From contig JAHZHI010000018.1 of the NCBI GenBank assembly GCA_019420345.1, positions 1-31,014 of the forward strand: a DNA stretch of 31,014 nt, written 5' to 3'. A program made the translations under genes and the position numbers. Position 1 is the first letter of the stretch. Each line of letters opens with the position of its first letter. The stretch comes from Peptococcaceae bacterium. GTDB lineage: Bacteria > Bacillota > Peptococcia > Peptococcales > Peptococcaceae. This document shows, one piece after another, positions 1-6,188 of the stretch. The notes below the pieces were generated by a model. That model did no database searches and was not told where the DNA came from. It worked only from the letters and a program-made list of their open reading frames with translations.

Positions 1-57
1 TTACCAGAAGTTCTATGAGTCATTTTTTGTTGCACTTAGATTGTAAATTCGCCACCA

Positions 58-83
58 AGAAAAAAGACCCGCCACCGCGGGTC
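58..83 (-). terminator. Intrinsic terminator of the 74-residue protein gene
   Basis: Seen: a perfect 7-bp stem GACCCGC/GCGGGTC (66-72 and 77-83) with a 4-base loop. Read on the minus strand it is followed by a run of T (complement of the A-run at 60-65). It lies just past the stop codon of the minus-strand small gene, so it most likely ends that transcript. The first 57 bases show no supportable gene. Confidence 0.75.
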
Positions 84-97
84 AAAGCAAGATTTTC

Positions 98-322
98 TTA
101 GTACTGGTTCTCTTTCGCCACGCGAAAGAGTTTTTTCATCAATGGCACATAAGTAATAATAAAGATGCGGCGGGCCCATTTGCGTGCCTTTGGCAGGGTG
201 CGCAGTGGCAGGTGCAGAGCGGTGAGGATGCCCATGGAAAAAAGACAGGCTTTAATGAGCGCGAGGTCTTTCCAGTCGCTCTGTTTAACGTAAGCATTGC
301 CGATTTCGAAGAGTTTCAGCAT
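98..322 (-). CDS. Small membrane-associated protein, 74 residues
   Basis: A short basic protein of unknown function. A hydrophobic stretch around residues 22-40 (IKACLFSMGILTALHLPL) and a second around 52-62 (RIFIITYVPLM) suggest one or two membrane segments, with Arg/Lys-rich ends on the cytoplasmic side. The pattern ANxYxxQSDWKDLALxKxCLxSMGI resembles a small family that is widespread in Firmicutes and is often labelled, without experimental basis that I know of, as a phosphate ABC transporter permease-like protein. It is far too short to be a permease. The start is supported by AAAGGAG eight bases upstream of the ATG, and promoter and terminator both flank the gene, so it is a complete monocistronic unit rather than a fragment. 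Function not assigned. Confidence 0.75.
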   Translation of the reverse strand: MLKLFEIGNAYVKQSDWKDLALIKACLFSMGILTALHLPLRTLPKARKWARRIFIITYVPLMKKLFRVAKENQY

Positions 323-358
323 GATCTTTACTCCTTTCTGTTTGCGTCCTATACTGGT

Positions 359-387
359 ATCATACTTTTATTGTACAAGGTTGATAA
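359..387 (-). promoter_or_regulatory. Promoter of the 74-residue protein gene
   Basis: Read on the minus strand: -35 TTATCA (382-387), 17-bp spacer, -10 TATGAT (359-364), about 40 bases upstream of the start codon. The -10 matches consensus at five of six positions and the -35 at four. A + strand promoter for the neighbouring M20 gene must overlap here; TTGTAC (371-376) with TATACA (392-397) is possible but its 15-bp spacing is short. Confidence 0.5.
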
Positions 388-429
388 TATTTATACAAAT
401 ACTCTCTGGCCTTGTTGAGGAGGCTGCTT

Positions 430-1557
430 ATGAAGACACAACATCAGGAACTGATCGTTGCGCTGCGCCACCAGCTGCATGCGCATCCGGAACTGTCGCT
501 TGAGGAACATTGGACGAAACAGACGCTGATGACGTTTCTGCGCACACATACAAGTCTGGCAGTGGTGGACCGCGGAGCCTGGTTTTACGCGTTCTATCAA
601 TGTCCGCTGCCTGACGCATCAGCAATTGCTTTTCGTGCGGATTTCGATGCTATTGCGATCACAGACGCACGCAATGATTTGCCATATCATTCACAATGCC
701 CAGGCGTCAGCCATGGCTGCGGCCATGATGGCCACAGTGCGGCGCTTTGCGGGCTGGCACTGGCATTGGATGCACAAGGCGCGCGTCATGACGTATATCT
801 GATTTTTCAGCACGCTGAGGAAATCGGCGCAGGCGGCGAAACTTGCGCCACACTGCTGACAGAAAAGAACATCAGCCGAGTGTATGCGATGCATAATCTC
901 AGCGGCTATCCAGAAGGCGCCCTCATTTGCCGTGACGGACTGACGCAATGTGCATCGCGCGGGTTGTCGTTCACCTTTCATGGCACCGCCTGCCACGCCA
1001 GCCAGCCAGAAGACGGCAAAAATCCTGCTTTTGCAGTGGCTGAAATGATCCAAGCCAGCCGCACGCTGCTGGAAAATCATACATTTGAAGGCTTGGTGCT
1101 GTGCACGGTCATTCATGCTGAAATTGGGCAGGAAAATTTTGGTATTGCTGCGGGAGAAGGGCAGCTGGCGCTGACACTGCGTGCCGATCGCGAGGACGAG
1201 CTGGCACGATTGGAGACATTGCTGCGTACTGAGGCAGAACGCCTGGCACTGCGCGATGGTCTCACTTGGGAGGTGTCCATCCATGACCCATTTCCCGAAA
1301 CGCGCAACGATGACGCCGCACTGGCAACAGTGCGCAGCGCGGCCAGGGCGCTGGGGCTGAAGACACTGACGCTGCCTGCGCCATGGCGCGCTTCGGAAGA
1401 TTTCGGCTGGTACACCAAATGCTGCCCAGGCGCCATGTTTTATATTGGCGGCGGTGAAGAACATCCCGCTTTGCACACTGAACGTTATGATTTCAACGAC
1501 CATATTCTGGCCACAGCGGTGGATCTTTTTCTCGAAATTGAGCAACAAACGCCCTAA
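430..1557 (+). CDS. M20-family metallo-amidohydrolase (hippurate/N-acyl-amino-acid hydrolase type)
   Basis: Predicted cytoplasmic zinc- or manganese-dependent hydrolase of 375 residues cleaving an N-acyl or N-aryl amino acid amide. The M20D layout is intact: HAHPELS near residue 17, the metal-binding GCGHDGH at 96-102 (Cys97, His99, His102), the general-base pair Glu130-Glu131 in QHAEEIGAGG, His155 in YAMHNLSG, and a late His in ALHTERYDF. Length agrees with the family (about 370-400). The start at ATG 430 is chosen because GAGGAGG sits six bases upstream; a TTG further upstream lacks one. A MarR-type regulator follows 70 bases downstream on the same strand with its own promoter, and may or may not control this gene. 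The actual substrate (hippurate, N-acetyl amino acid, indole-acetyl amino acid and so on) cannot be read from the sequence. Confidence 0.88.
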   Translation: MKTQHQELIVALRHQLHAHPELSLEEHWTKQTLMTFLRTHTSLAVVDRGAWFYAFYQCPLPDASAIAFRADFDAIAITDARNDLPYHSQCPGVSHGCGHDGHSAALCGLALALDAQGARHDVYLIFQHAEEIGAGGETCATLLTEKNISRVYAMHNLSGYPEGALICRDGLTQCASRGLSFTFHGTACHASQPEDGKNPAFAVAEMIQASRTLLENHTFEGLVLCTVIHAEIGQENFGIAAGEGQLALTLRADREDELARLETLLRTEAERLALRDGLTWEVSIHDPFPETRNDDAALATVRSAARALGLKTLTLPAPWRASEDFGWYTKCCPGAMFYIGGGEEHPALHTERYDFNDHILATAVDLFLEIEQQTP

Positions 1558-1561
1558 ATGG

Positions 1562-1590
1562 TTGCATTCTCCTATTCAATGGCGTACAAT
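1562..1590 (+). promoter_or_regulatory. Promoter of the MarR-family gene with adjoining AT-rich operator candidate
   Basis: TTGCAT (1562-1567), 17-bp spacer, TACAAT (1585-1590), 37 bases before the MarR start codon. Directly downstream at 1591-1610 lies an alternating TATATATAAATATATA tract that could be an autoregulatory MarR site overlapping the transcription start; that part is inference. Confidence 0.6.
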
Positions 1591-1627
1591 TTGATATATA
1601 TAAATATATAAAAAGGAGTCCTCCATC

Positions 1628-2065
1628 ATGTCCGAAGCCGAAGATACCCTCAAACTTGAAAACCAGCTGAGCTTTTCTCTCTATGCCTGCTCAAAAGAAT
1701 TGATCCGCGCCTATAAGCCACTGCTTGAATCTTTGAATCTGACTTACACCCAATATCTTGCAATGACGGTGCTTTGGGAATTCGGCCAGACCAACAGCAA
1801 GGTCATGGGGCGGCTTCTCTACCTTGACAGCGGTACGCTGACGCCTGTGCTGAAAGCCCTGGAGCAAAAAGGCTACCTGCGCCGCACCCGCGGCCAGCTT
1901 GATGGCCGCCATCTCATCGTTACCATGACTGACGAGGGCTATCGCCTCAAAGAAAAAGCAGCACACATTCCAGCCGATGCTGCTGCTATGATGGGCCTTT
2001 CTGACGCAGAAAGCGCTCAGCTTGCAGCTTTGCTGAACAAACTGCTGCACAATCTCGCTGAATGA
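1628..2065 (+). CDS. MarR-family transcriptional regulator
   Basis: A 145-residue winged-helix regulator. Helical dimerisation region at residues 1-35, then the helix-turn-helix (TYTQYLAMTVLWEF ... GRLLYLDSGTLTPVLKALEQKGYL) and the wing with the family signature around residues 85-100 (RRTRGQLDGRHLIVTMTDEG). Together with NSKVMGRLLYLD this resembles the OhrR/MgrA branch. The Cys that serves as peroxide sensor in OhrR is expected near residue 20; a Cys is present at about position 21 (LYACSKELI), so an oxidative or thiol-responsive regulator is plausible but unproven. The start has AAAGGAG upstream. It has its own promoter and is closed by a bidirectional terminator. The target could be itself, the M20 amidohydrolase upstream, or unlinked genes. 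Confidence 0.88.
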   Translation: MSEAEDTLKLENQLSFSLYACSKELIRAYKPLLESLNLTYTQYLAMTVLWEFGQTNSKVMGRLLYLDSGTLTPVLKALEQKGYLRRTRGQLDGRHLIVTMTDEGYRLKEKAAHIPADAAAMMGLSDAESAQLAALLNKLLHNLAE

Positions 2066-2066
2066 C

Positions 2067-2110
2067 AAAATGCCGACCTACACACTATATGGTGTGCAGG
2101 TCGGCATTTT
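2067..2110. terminator. Bidirectional intrinsic terminator
   Basis: A long hairpin between two convergent genes: 13-bp outer arms AAAATGCCGACCT (2067-2079) and AGGTCGGCATTTT (2098-2110), then one mismatch and an inner CACAC/GTGTG pairing. It ends in T on both strands, so it can stop the MarR gene and the macrodomain gene. Confidence 0.9.
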
Positions 2111-2890
2111 TCATGCTTCTGAGAGCAATTCATCATAAATGGCATAGTCCAGGTCTTTGAACACGTTAAACACCACGTTTTTCACATTGGTGGCTGCCGC
2201 CAGTGTTTCACGCACGGTGGCCACGGCAATTTCTGCAGCGCGGTCGTTTGGAAAATGAAATTCTCCGGTGGAAATGCAGCAAAAAGCAACGCTTTCCAAT
2301 CCATGCGCATCCGCCAACGCGAGGCAGCTTTGGTAACAGCTGGCGAGCTGGTCTTCGTCGGCTGCTGTCAGGCTGCCGTGCACGATGGGGCCTACGGTGT
2401 GCAGAATGTAGCGCGACGGCAGGTTGTAAGCTGATGTGATCTTTACCTGCCCTGTCGGCTCGAGATGGCCTTGGGCTTTCATGATGCGGTCACATTCGAA
2501 ACGCAGCTGCATCCCAGCAAAGGTATGGATGGCGTTATCGATGCAGCCATGGTTTGGCATGTAGCAGCCTGTCATGCCGCTGTTGGCAGCATTGACGATG
2601 GCATCGACGGCAAGAGTGGTGATGTCGCCCTGCCACAGGTAAATCCCGGGTTCTATCGGCTCGAGACAATCAAGACGGGTGATGCCTTTGGCAGCAATTT
2701 CTCGGCGTAGGTATTCATCCTGCACTTGCAGCACATCATCTGGCAACGGTGCTGCTGGGCGTACATTCATAAGCGCACGCAGCAACCGGCGCTGGTCATC
2801 AGATTGAGCAGGAATGGTGATGGTTTCGCGAGCACTGTCTTCGGCGAGCAAAGCTTCGATGAGGAAGCGGCGACATTCGTTCTGGGTCAT
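2111..2890 (-). CDS. Zinc-type macrodomain protein-ADP-ribose hydrolase
   Basis: Predicted 259-residue hydrolase removing ADP-ribose from proteins. An N-terminal helical part of about 75 residues precedes the macro fold (WQGDITTLAVDAIVNAANSGMTG..., HTVGP, FCCISTGEFHFPND), which holds the ADP-ribose loops. The segment CYMPNHGCIDNAIHTFAG carries the Cys/His/Cys set that marks the zinc-containing macrodomains known from Firmicutes. In several pathogens that class sits beside a SirTM sirtuin and a GcvH-like lipoylated carrier; neither is present here, so this copy stands alone. The start ATG at 2890 is chosen for the GGAGG seven bases upstream; an upstream in-frame ATG at 2932 has no good site. 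Own promoter at 2924-2952. Confidence 0.85.
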   Translation of the reverse strand: MTQNECRRFLIEALLAEDSARETITIPAQSDDQRRLLRALMNVRPAAPLPDDVLQVQDEYLRREIAAKGITRLDCLEPIEPGIYLWQGDITTLAVDAIVNAANSGMTGCYMPNHGCIDNAIHTFAGMQLRFECDRIMKAQGHLEPTGQVKITSAYNLPSRYILHTVGPIVHGSLTAADEDQLASCYQSCLALADAHGLESVAFCCISTGEFHFPNDRAAEIAVATVRETLAAATNVKNVVFNVFKDLDYAIYDELLSEA

Positions 2891-2923
2891 GAGAAGTCCT
2901 CCTTCATCATTGATGTTGTTTTC

Positions 2924-2952
2924 ATTATACACGTCAGCTCTTCAAATCACCA
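2924..2952 (-). promoter_or_regulatory. Promoter of the macrodomain gene
   Basis: On the minus strand a perfect -10 TATAAT (2924-2929) preceded directly by TG, with a weak -35 TGGTGA (2947-2952) at 17 bp. It is divergent from the promoter of the dehydratase operon. Confidence 0.55.
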
Positions 2953-2969
2953 GAATAGCATCTTTTTAT

Positions 2970-2999
2970 TTGCATTGATAAGAGATTCAATGTTAAAAT
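2970..2999 (+). promoter_or_regulatory. Promoter of the dehydratase/activator operon
   Basis: TTGCAT (2970-2975), 18-bp spacer, TAAAAT (2994-2999). An alternative pair, TTGATA (2975-2980) with TATATA (2999-3004), overlaps it. Either would start the transcript just before the hairpin at 3027-3048. Confidence 0.5.
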
Positions 3000-3026
3000 A
3001 TATACTTGACTAAGGTAGTATTAATC

Positions 3027-3048
3027 AGAGGCGCAGCCTCTATTTTTT
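3027..3048 (+). terminator. Leader terminator (possible attenuator) before the dehydratase operon
   Basis: AGAGGC (3027-3032), 3-base loop, GCCTCT (3036-3041), then ATTTTTT (3042-3048). This is a compact terminator shape inside the presumed 5' leader, ending 19 bases before the start codon. Since a promoter is visible only upstream of it, transcripts must pass it to reach the gene. No leader peptide, T-box or recognised riboswitch is evident. Confidence 0.5.
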
Positions 3049-3067
3049 AATGAGAAGGGAGAACTCT

Positions 3068-4345
3068 ATGGCAAAAATTGTCCAATCTTTTGGCCGAGCA
3101 GTGCAGGATACCTGCGACCGTGACCCAATCAAAGCGCGCCGTTTGCTGCGCCTCGGTTATCACGCGAAAAATGTTCAGTTTAAACTCGCTCCAGGCAAGA
3201 TGCATTCAGCCGCCCGGCTGGCAGCCATCGGTACCACCTCTGCCATGGTGGCGCCATTAGACCACCCCGATCAATCGGTTATGGTAAGTCTTTTCACTCC
3301 TTGCGAAATGCTTCAAATTGCAGGACTGCACCCTTACAGCTGCGAAGGACTCGGCGGCTACATTTCCGGTGCTTGTGCAGAAAAAGCATTCATCGATTAT
3401 GCAGAAAGTGAAGGTCTGCCTGAAACCTTCTGTTCTTACCATAAGGTGTTCATCGGCGCTGCAGAACGTGGACTCATGCCTAAGCCACGCTTTGTCATCA
3501 GCACCACACTTGCCTGCGACGCCAATACGCTTACGTTCCGTCGTTTGGCAGAGTACTTCAACATTCCACACTTCGTACTCGATATTCCTTATGAGCAAAC
3601 GGAAGACTCTGTCAAGGACGTCGCTGATCAATTACGAAATATGCGCCGCTTTATCGAAGAGCAAACTGGCACACCGATCGACGAAGAAGAACTGCATGCT
3701 GCGGTTGTACGCAGTCAAAAGAGCATGGATAATTTCCAACGTTTTCTTGATATCAGTGCCAACAAACAAATACTGGATACGCTAACTGGCGAGATGTACA
3801 CAGGGTTCATGTTCCACAATCTTCTCGGCACCGAAGAAACCCTGCGTTACAGTGAAGAATGCCTGCGTGTCGCCGAGCAAGCCCCAGCTGCCAGCGGCAT
3901 CCGCCTGCTTTGGATGCATACCAACCCTTTCTGGGTAGAACAGCTGCGTACCCTTACCGACTACAACCCAAAAGTACAAGTCGTGGGCTGCGATATGAGC
4001 TTTGAAGGCCTTGTCTCTGCTGATCCAAGCGATCCTTACGACGCCATGGCCCGTCGTTTGGTGTACAGCGCCTTCAACGGACCTGTGTCCTACCGCATCA
4101 ACCGCGGCATTGAGATGGCTAAACGCCTAAACGCCGACGGCGTGGTCTGGTTCTGCCATTGGGGCTGCAAACACACACTGGGTGGCGCACAGCTGGCGAA
4201 AAAACATTTCGAGGAAGCCGGCTTTCCATGCCTGATTTTAGACGGCGATGGCTGTGACCACAGCCATGGCGGAGAGGGCCAAATTGCCACACGCATTGAG
4301 GCCTTTGTTGAAATGCTCGAAGCAGAAAAGGAGGCACAGGCATGA
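3068..4345 (+). CDS. 2-hydroxyacyl-CoA dehydratase-type subunit (HgdB/FldBC-like, double-cubane-protein superfamily)
   Basis: A 425-residue iron-sulfur protein of the HgdB/HgdC-activated family, in which an ATP-driven activator injects a low-potential electron. Visible features: Cys79 and Cys92 in the first domain, FCSYHKVFIGAAERG (Cys122), TTLACDANTLTFRRL (Cys150), and in the second domain FCHWGCKHTLGGA followed by LDGDGCDHSH, a pattern shared by dehydratase and benzoyl-CoA-reductase subunits. The next gene overlaps it by four bases (ATGA) and supplies a second subunit-like domain plus the activator, so they form one operon. The start is set at ATG 3068 because AAGGGAG lies six bases upstream. 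Substrate unknown: a 2-hydroxyacyl-CoA dehydratase, or a double-cubane reductase like YjiM/DCCP, are both possible; no CoA-transferase or CoA-ligase gene is nearby to help. Confidence 0.8.
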   Translation: MAKIVQSFGRAVQDTCDRDPIKARRLLRLGYHAKNVQFKLAPGKMHSAARLAAIGTTSAMVAPLDHPDQSVMVSLFTPCEMLQIAGLHPYSCEGLGGYISGACAEKAFIDYAESEGLPETFCSYHKVFIGAAERGLMPKPRFVISTTLACDANTLTFRRLAEYFNIPHFVLDIPYEQTEDSVKDVADQLRNMRRFIEEQTGTPIDEEELHAAVVRSQKSMDNFQRFLDISANKQILDTLTGEMYTGFMFHNLLGTEETLRYSEECLRVAEQAPAASGIRLLWMHTNPFWVEQLRTLTDYNPKVQVVGCDMSFEGLVSADPSDPYDAMARRLVYSAFNGPVSYRINRGIEMAKRLNADGVVWFCHWGCKHTLGGAQLAKKHFEEAGFPCLILDGDGCDHSHGGEGQIATRIEAFVEMLEAEKEAQA

Positions 4346-5997
4346 ACACCACCTTTTACATTTGCAAATACACGCCCGTAGAACTCTTGGAAGCTTTTGG
4401 CGGCCAATGCGCCATTTTAAACCACATGCCTGACAATTTCGATCTTGCCGACCAGGTCGCACATCCAAACATCTGCGGGTTCGGCAAATCTTTGCTCGAA
4501 GCTTGCATGAAAGGGCATGTCAAGGAGCTGGTTCTTGTCAATTGCTGCGACACCATCCGCAGTGCGTACGATGTTTTGCTCGAATACGGAAACTTGGACT
4601 TTCTTTTTCTCCTGGACATCATGCATTCCGGAGCCACCTGTTCCCGTGAACACGCCCTGAGTGAACTGAAGCGTCTGGCCGAAGCCTACGGCGCCTACAA
4701 AGGCACTCAATTCAACGCAAAATGCTTCCACGAAGCCTTTTTAGAACGCACGCGTCCAACCGCTCCTTACCTGAGCGTGCTTGGTGCCCGCGTTGGTGAT
4801 GAACTCTTTCACATGATGGAAAAAACCATGCCGCTGCCAGTGCGCAACGACACCTGCGTCAACAACCGCGCTGTAGCTGCACCAGAAGATGACATCAGCG
4901 ATTTTGACACCTTAATGAGCGATTATGCCGGCGCTCTGCTGGAACAGATTCCATGCATGCGCATGATTGACACCACCGGCCGTAAGCAGCTCTATAACGA
5001 TCCGCATTTACGCGGCGTCATCTACCACACTGTCAAGTTCTGTGATTATTACGGGTTCGAGTATTCCGAACTACGCAAGAAGCTTGATCTGCCGCTGCTT
5101 AAATTAGAAAGCGACTACACCATCCAATCCAGCGGCCAGCTTTTAACGCGTTTGGAAGCGTTTGCTGAAAGCATTGCACCCGAACAGACTTTACGAAAGG
5201 GGACCCCTAAAAATATGAATGGAAAAGGACTCTATGCCGGCATTGACAGTGGTTCCACATCCACTGATGTCGTCATTATCGATAAAGACCGCAACATCAT
5301 CGCCCAAGCGATTTTACCAACCGGCGCCGGTGCTGCCGCAGGTGCCGACCGTGCCCTTGATGAAGCGCTGAAACAGGCTGGCCTGAGCCGCAACGACATC
5401 ACCGCCACTGTCACCACCGGTTATGGCCGCACCGCCATCAAGCTTGGTGACCAATCCATCACTGAAATCACCTGCCATGCCAAAGGTGCTTATTTTCTTG
5501 ATCCTAGCGTGCGTACCATCATCGATATCGGCGGCCAGGACAGCAAAGTCATCCGTCTCGACGAAAACGGCAACGTCACCAACTTTGTCATGAACGACAA
5601 ATGCGCTGCCGGTACTGGCCGTTTTCTTGAACTCATGGCACGCACCCTGGAGCTTTCCCTTGATGAAATGAGCCGTCTCGGACTGGAATGGAAAGAAGAC
5701 GTCACCATCTCCAGCATGTGCACCGTGTTTGCTGAATCGGAAGTCGTCAGCCTGATTGCTGAAAACCGCACAGCGGCCGATATCATCCACGGGCTCAACC
5801 GCTCTGTCGCTACAAAAACCTGCGCCCTCTGCCGACGCGTTGGCGGCGAAGAAAACTACATGATGACTGGCGGTGTATCGAAAAACAAAGGCGTCGTCAC
5901 TGAAATTGAAAACATTCTCGGCGTCAAACTGCACATCTCTGATAAAGCTCAGCTTAACGGCGCGCTTGGCGCTGCACTCTTTGCACTGGAACTCTAA
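4342..5997 (+). CDS. Fusion of a dehydratase-type subunit with its ATP-dependent activator (HgdC-like)
   Basis: 551 residues in two parts. Residues 1-285 form an HgdB-like subunit with Cys-rich motifs (HPNICGFGKSL, NCCDTIRSAY, HSGATCSREHA). Residues 296-551 are a BadF/BadG/HgdC ATPase of the actin/Hsp70 fold: phosphate-1 loop AGIDSGSTSTD, phosphate-2 IIDIGGQDSK, and the two cysteines that in this family bridge one [4Fe-4S] cluster between the monomers, Cys421 in KCAAGTGRF and Cys460 in SSMCTVFAESE (39 apart, as in HgdC). Subunit and activator are normally separate genes. At the junction an in-frame ATG (5215, residue 292) follows AAAGGGG, so the activator may also be made alone. Overlaps the preceding gene by four bases. 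Ends at a strong terminator (6008). Confidence 0.83.
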   Translation: MNTTFYICKYTPVELLEAFGGQCAILNHMPDNFDLADQVAHPNICGFGKSLLEACMKGHVKELVLVNCCDTIRSAYDVLLEYGNLDFLFLLDIMHSGATCSREHALSELKRLAEAYGAYKGTQFNAKCFHEAFLERTRPTAPYLSVLGARVGDELFHMMEKTMPLPVRNDTCVNNRAVAAPEDDISDFDTLMSDYAGALLEQIPCMRMIDTTGRKQLYNDPHLRGVIYHTVKFCDYYGFEYSELRKKLDLPLLKLESDYTIQSSGQLLTRLEAFAESIAPEQTLRKGTPKNMNGKGLYAGIDSGSTSTDVVIIDKDRNIIAQAILPTGAGAAAGADRALDEALKQAGLSRNDITATVTTGYGRTAIKLGDQSITEITCHAKGAYFLDPSVRTIIDIGGQDSKVIRLDENGNVTNFVMNDKCAAGTGRFLELMARTLELSLDEMSRLGLEWKEDVTISSMCTVFAESEVVSLIAENRTAADIIHGLNRSVATKTCALCRRVGGEENYMMTGGVSKNKGVVTEIENILGVKLHISDKAQLNGALGAALFALEL

Positions 5998-6007
5998 AAA
6001 TCTCTCA

Positions 6008-6032
6008 GCCCGTCAATGATGACGGGCTTTTT
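6008..6032 (+). terminator. Terminator of the dehydratase operon
   Basis: Perfect 8-bp stem GCCCGTCA (6008-6015) and TGACGGGC (6020-6027), 4-base loop, then TTTTT (6028-6032), ten bases after the stop codon of the fused gene. Confidence 0.9.
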
Positions 6033-6086
6033 ATTGCCAAACATCTCTGAATGAGAAAATTTAAATGGTCAGAATACGACATTTAA

Positions 6087-6115
6087 TTGCGCAGATGGCG
6101 TCAGTCGTTTATTAT
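6087..6115 (+). promoter_or_regulatory. Candidate promoter of the SLH protease gene
   Basis: TTGCGC (6087-6092), 17-bp spacer, TATTAT (6110-6115, five of six to consensus). The -10 lies inside a large inverted repeat (6095-6140). The -35 is weak, so the call is tentative, but no better promoter is seen between the upstream terminator and the gene. Confidence 0.4.
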
Positions 6116-6148
6116 ATAAATAATAGACGACTGACGCCATTTTTATTT
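6095..6148 (+). terminator. Large hairpin with T tail upstream of the SLH protease gene
   Basis: A perfect 14-bp inverted repeat, ATGGCGTCAGTCGT (6095-6108) and ACGACTGACGCCAT (6127-6140), extends inward by six more AT-rich pairs (one wobble) to a 6-base loop at 6115-6120 and is followed by TTTTTATTT. As RNA this is a very stable intrinsic terminator. As DNA it is an operator-sized dyad around a candidate -10. It follows another terminator by less than 70 bases with no gene between. Confidence 0.6.
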
Positions 6149-6188
6149 GGTGCAGGATGTCAGAACGATTCCACGGGAGGGATTTCCC

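Noticed and set aside
1591..1610. AT-repeat tract as a microsatellite or origin element
   Set aside because: Too short, single occurrence, and lies at the expected transcription start of the MarR gene; a regulatory role is simpler.
2875..2932. Upstream start for the macrodomain gene at 2932
   Set aside because: The extra 14 residues cover the GGAGG site and the -10 region; the ATG at 2890 has correct spacing.
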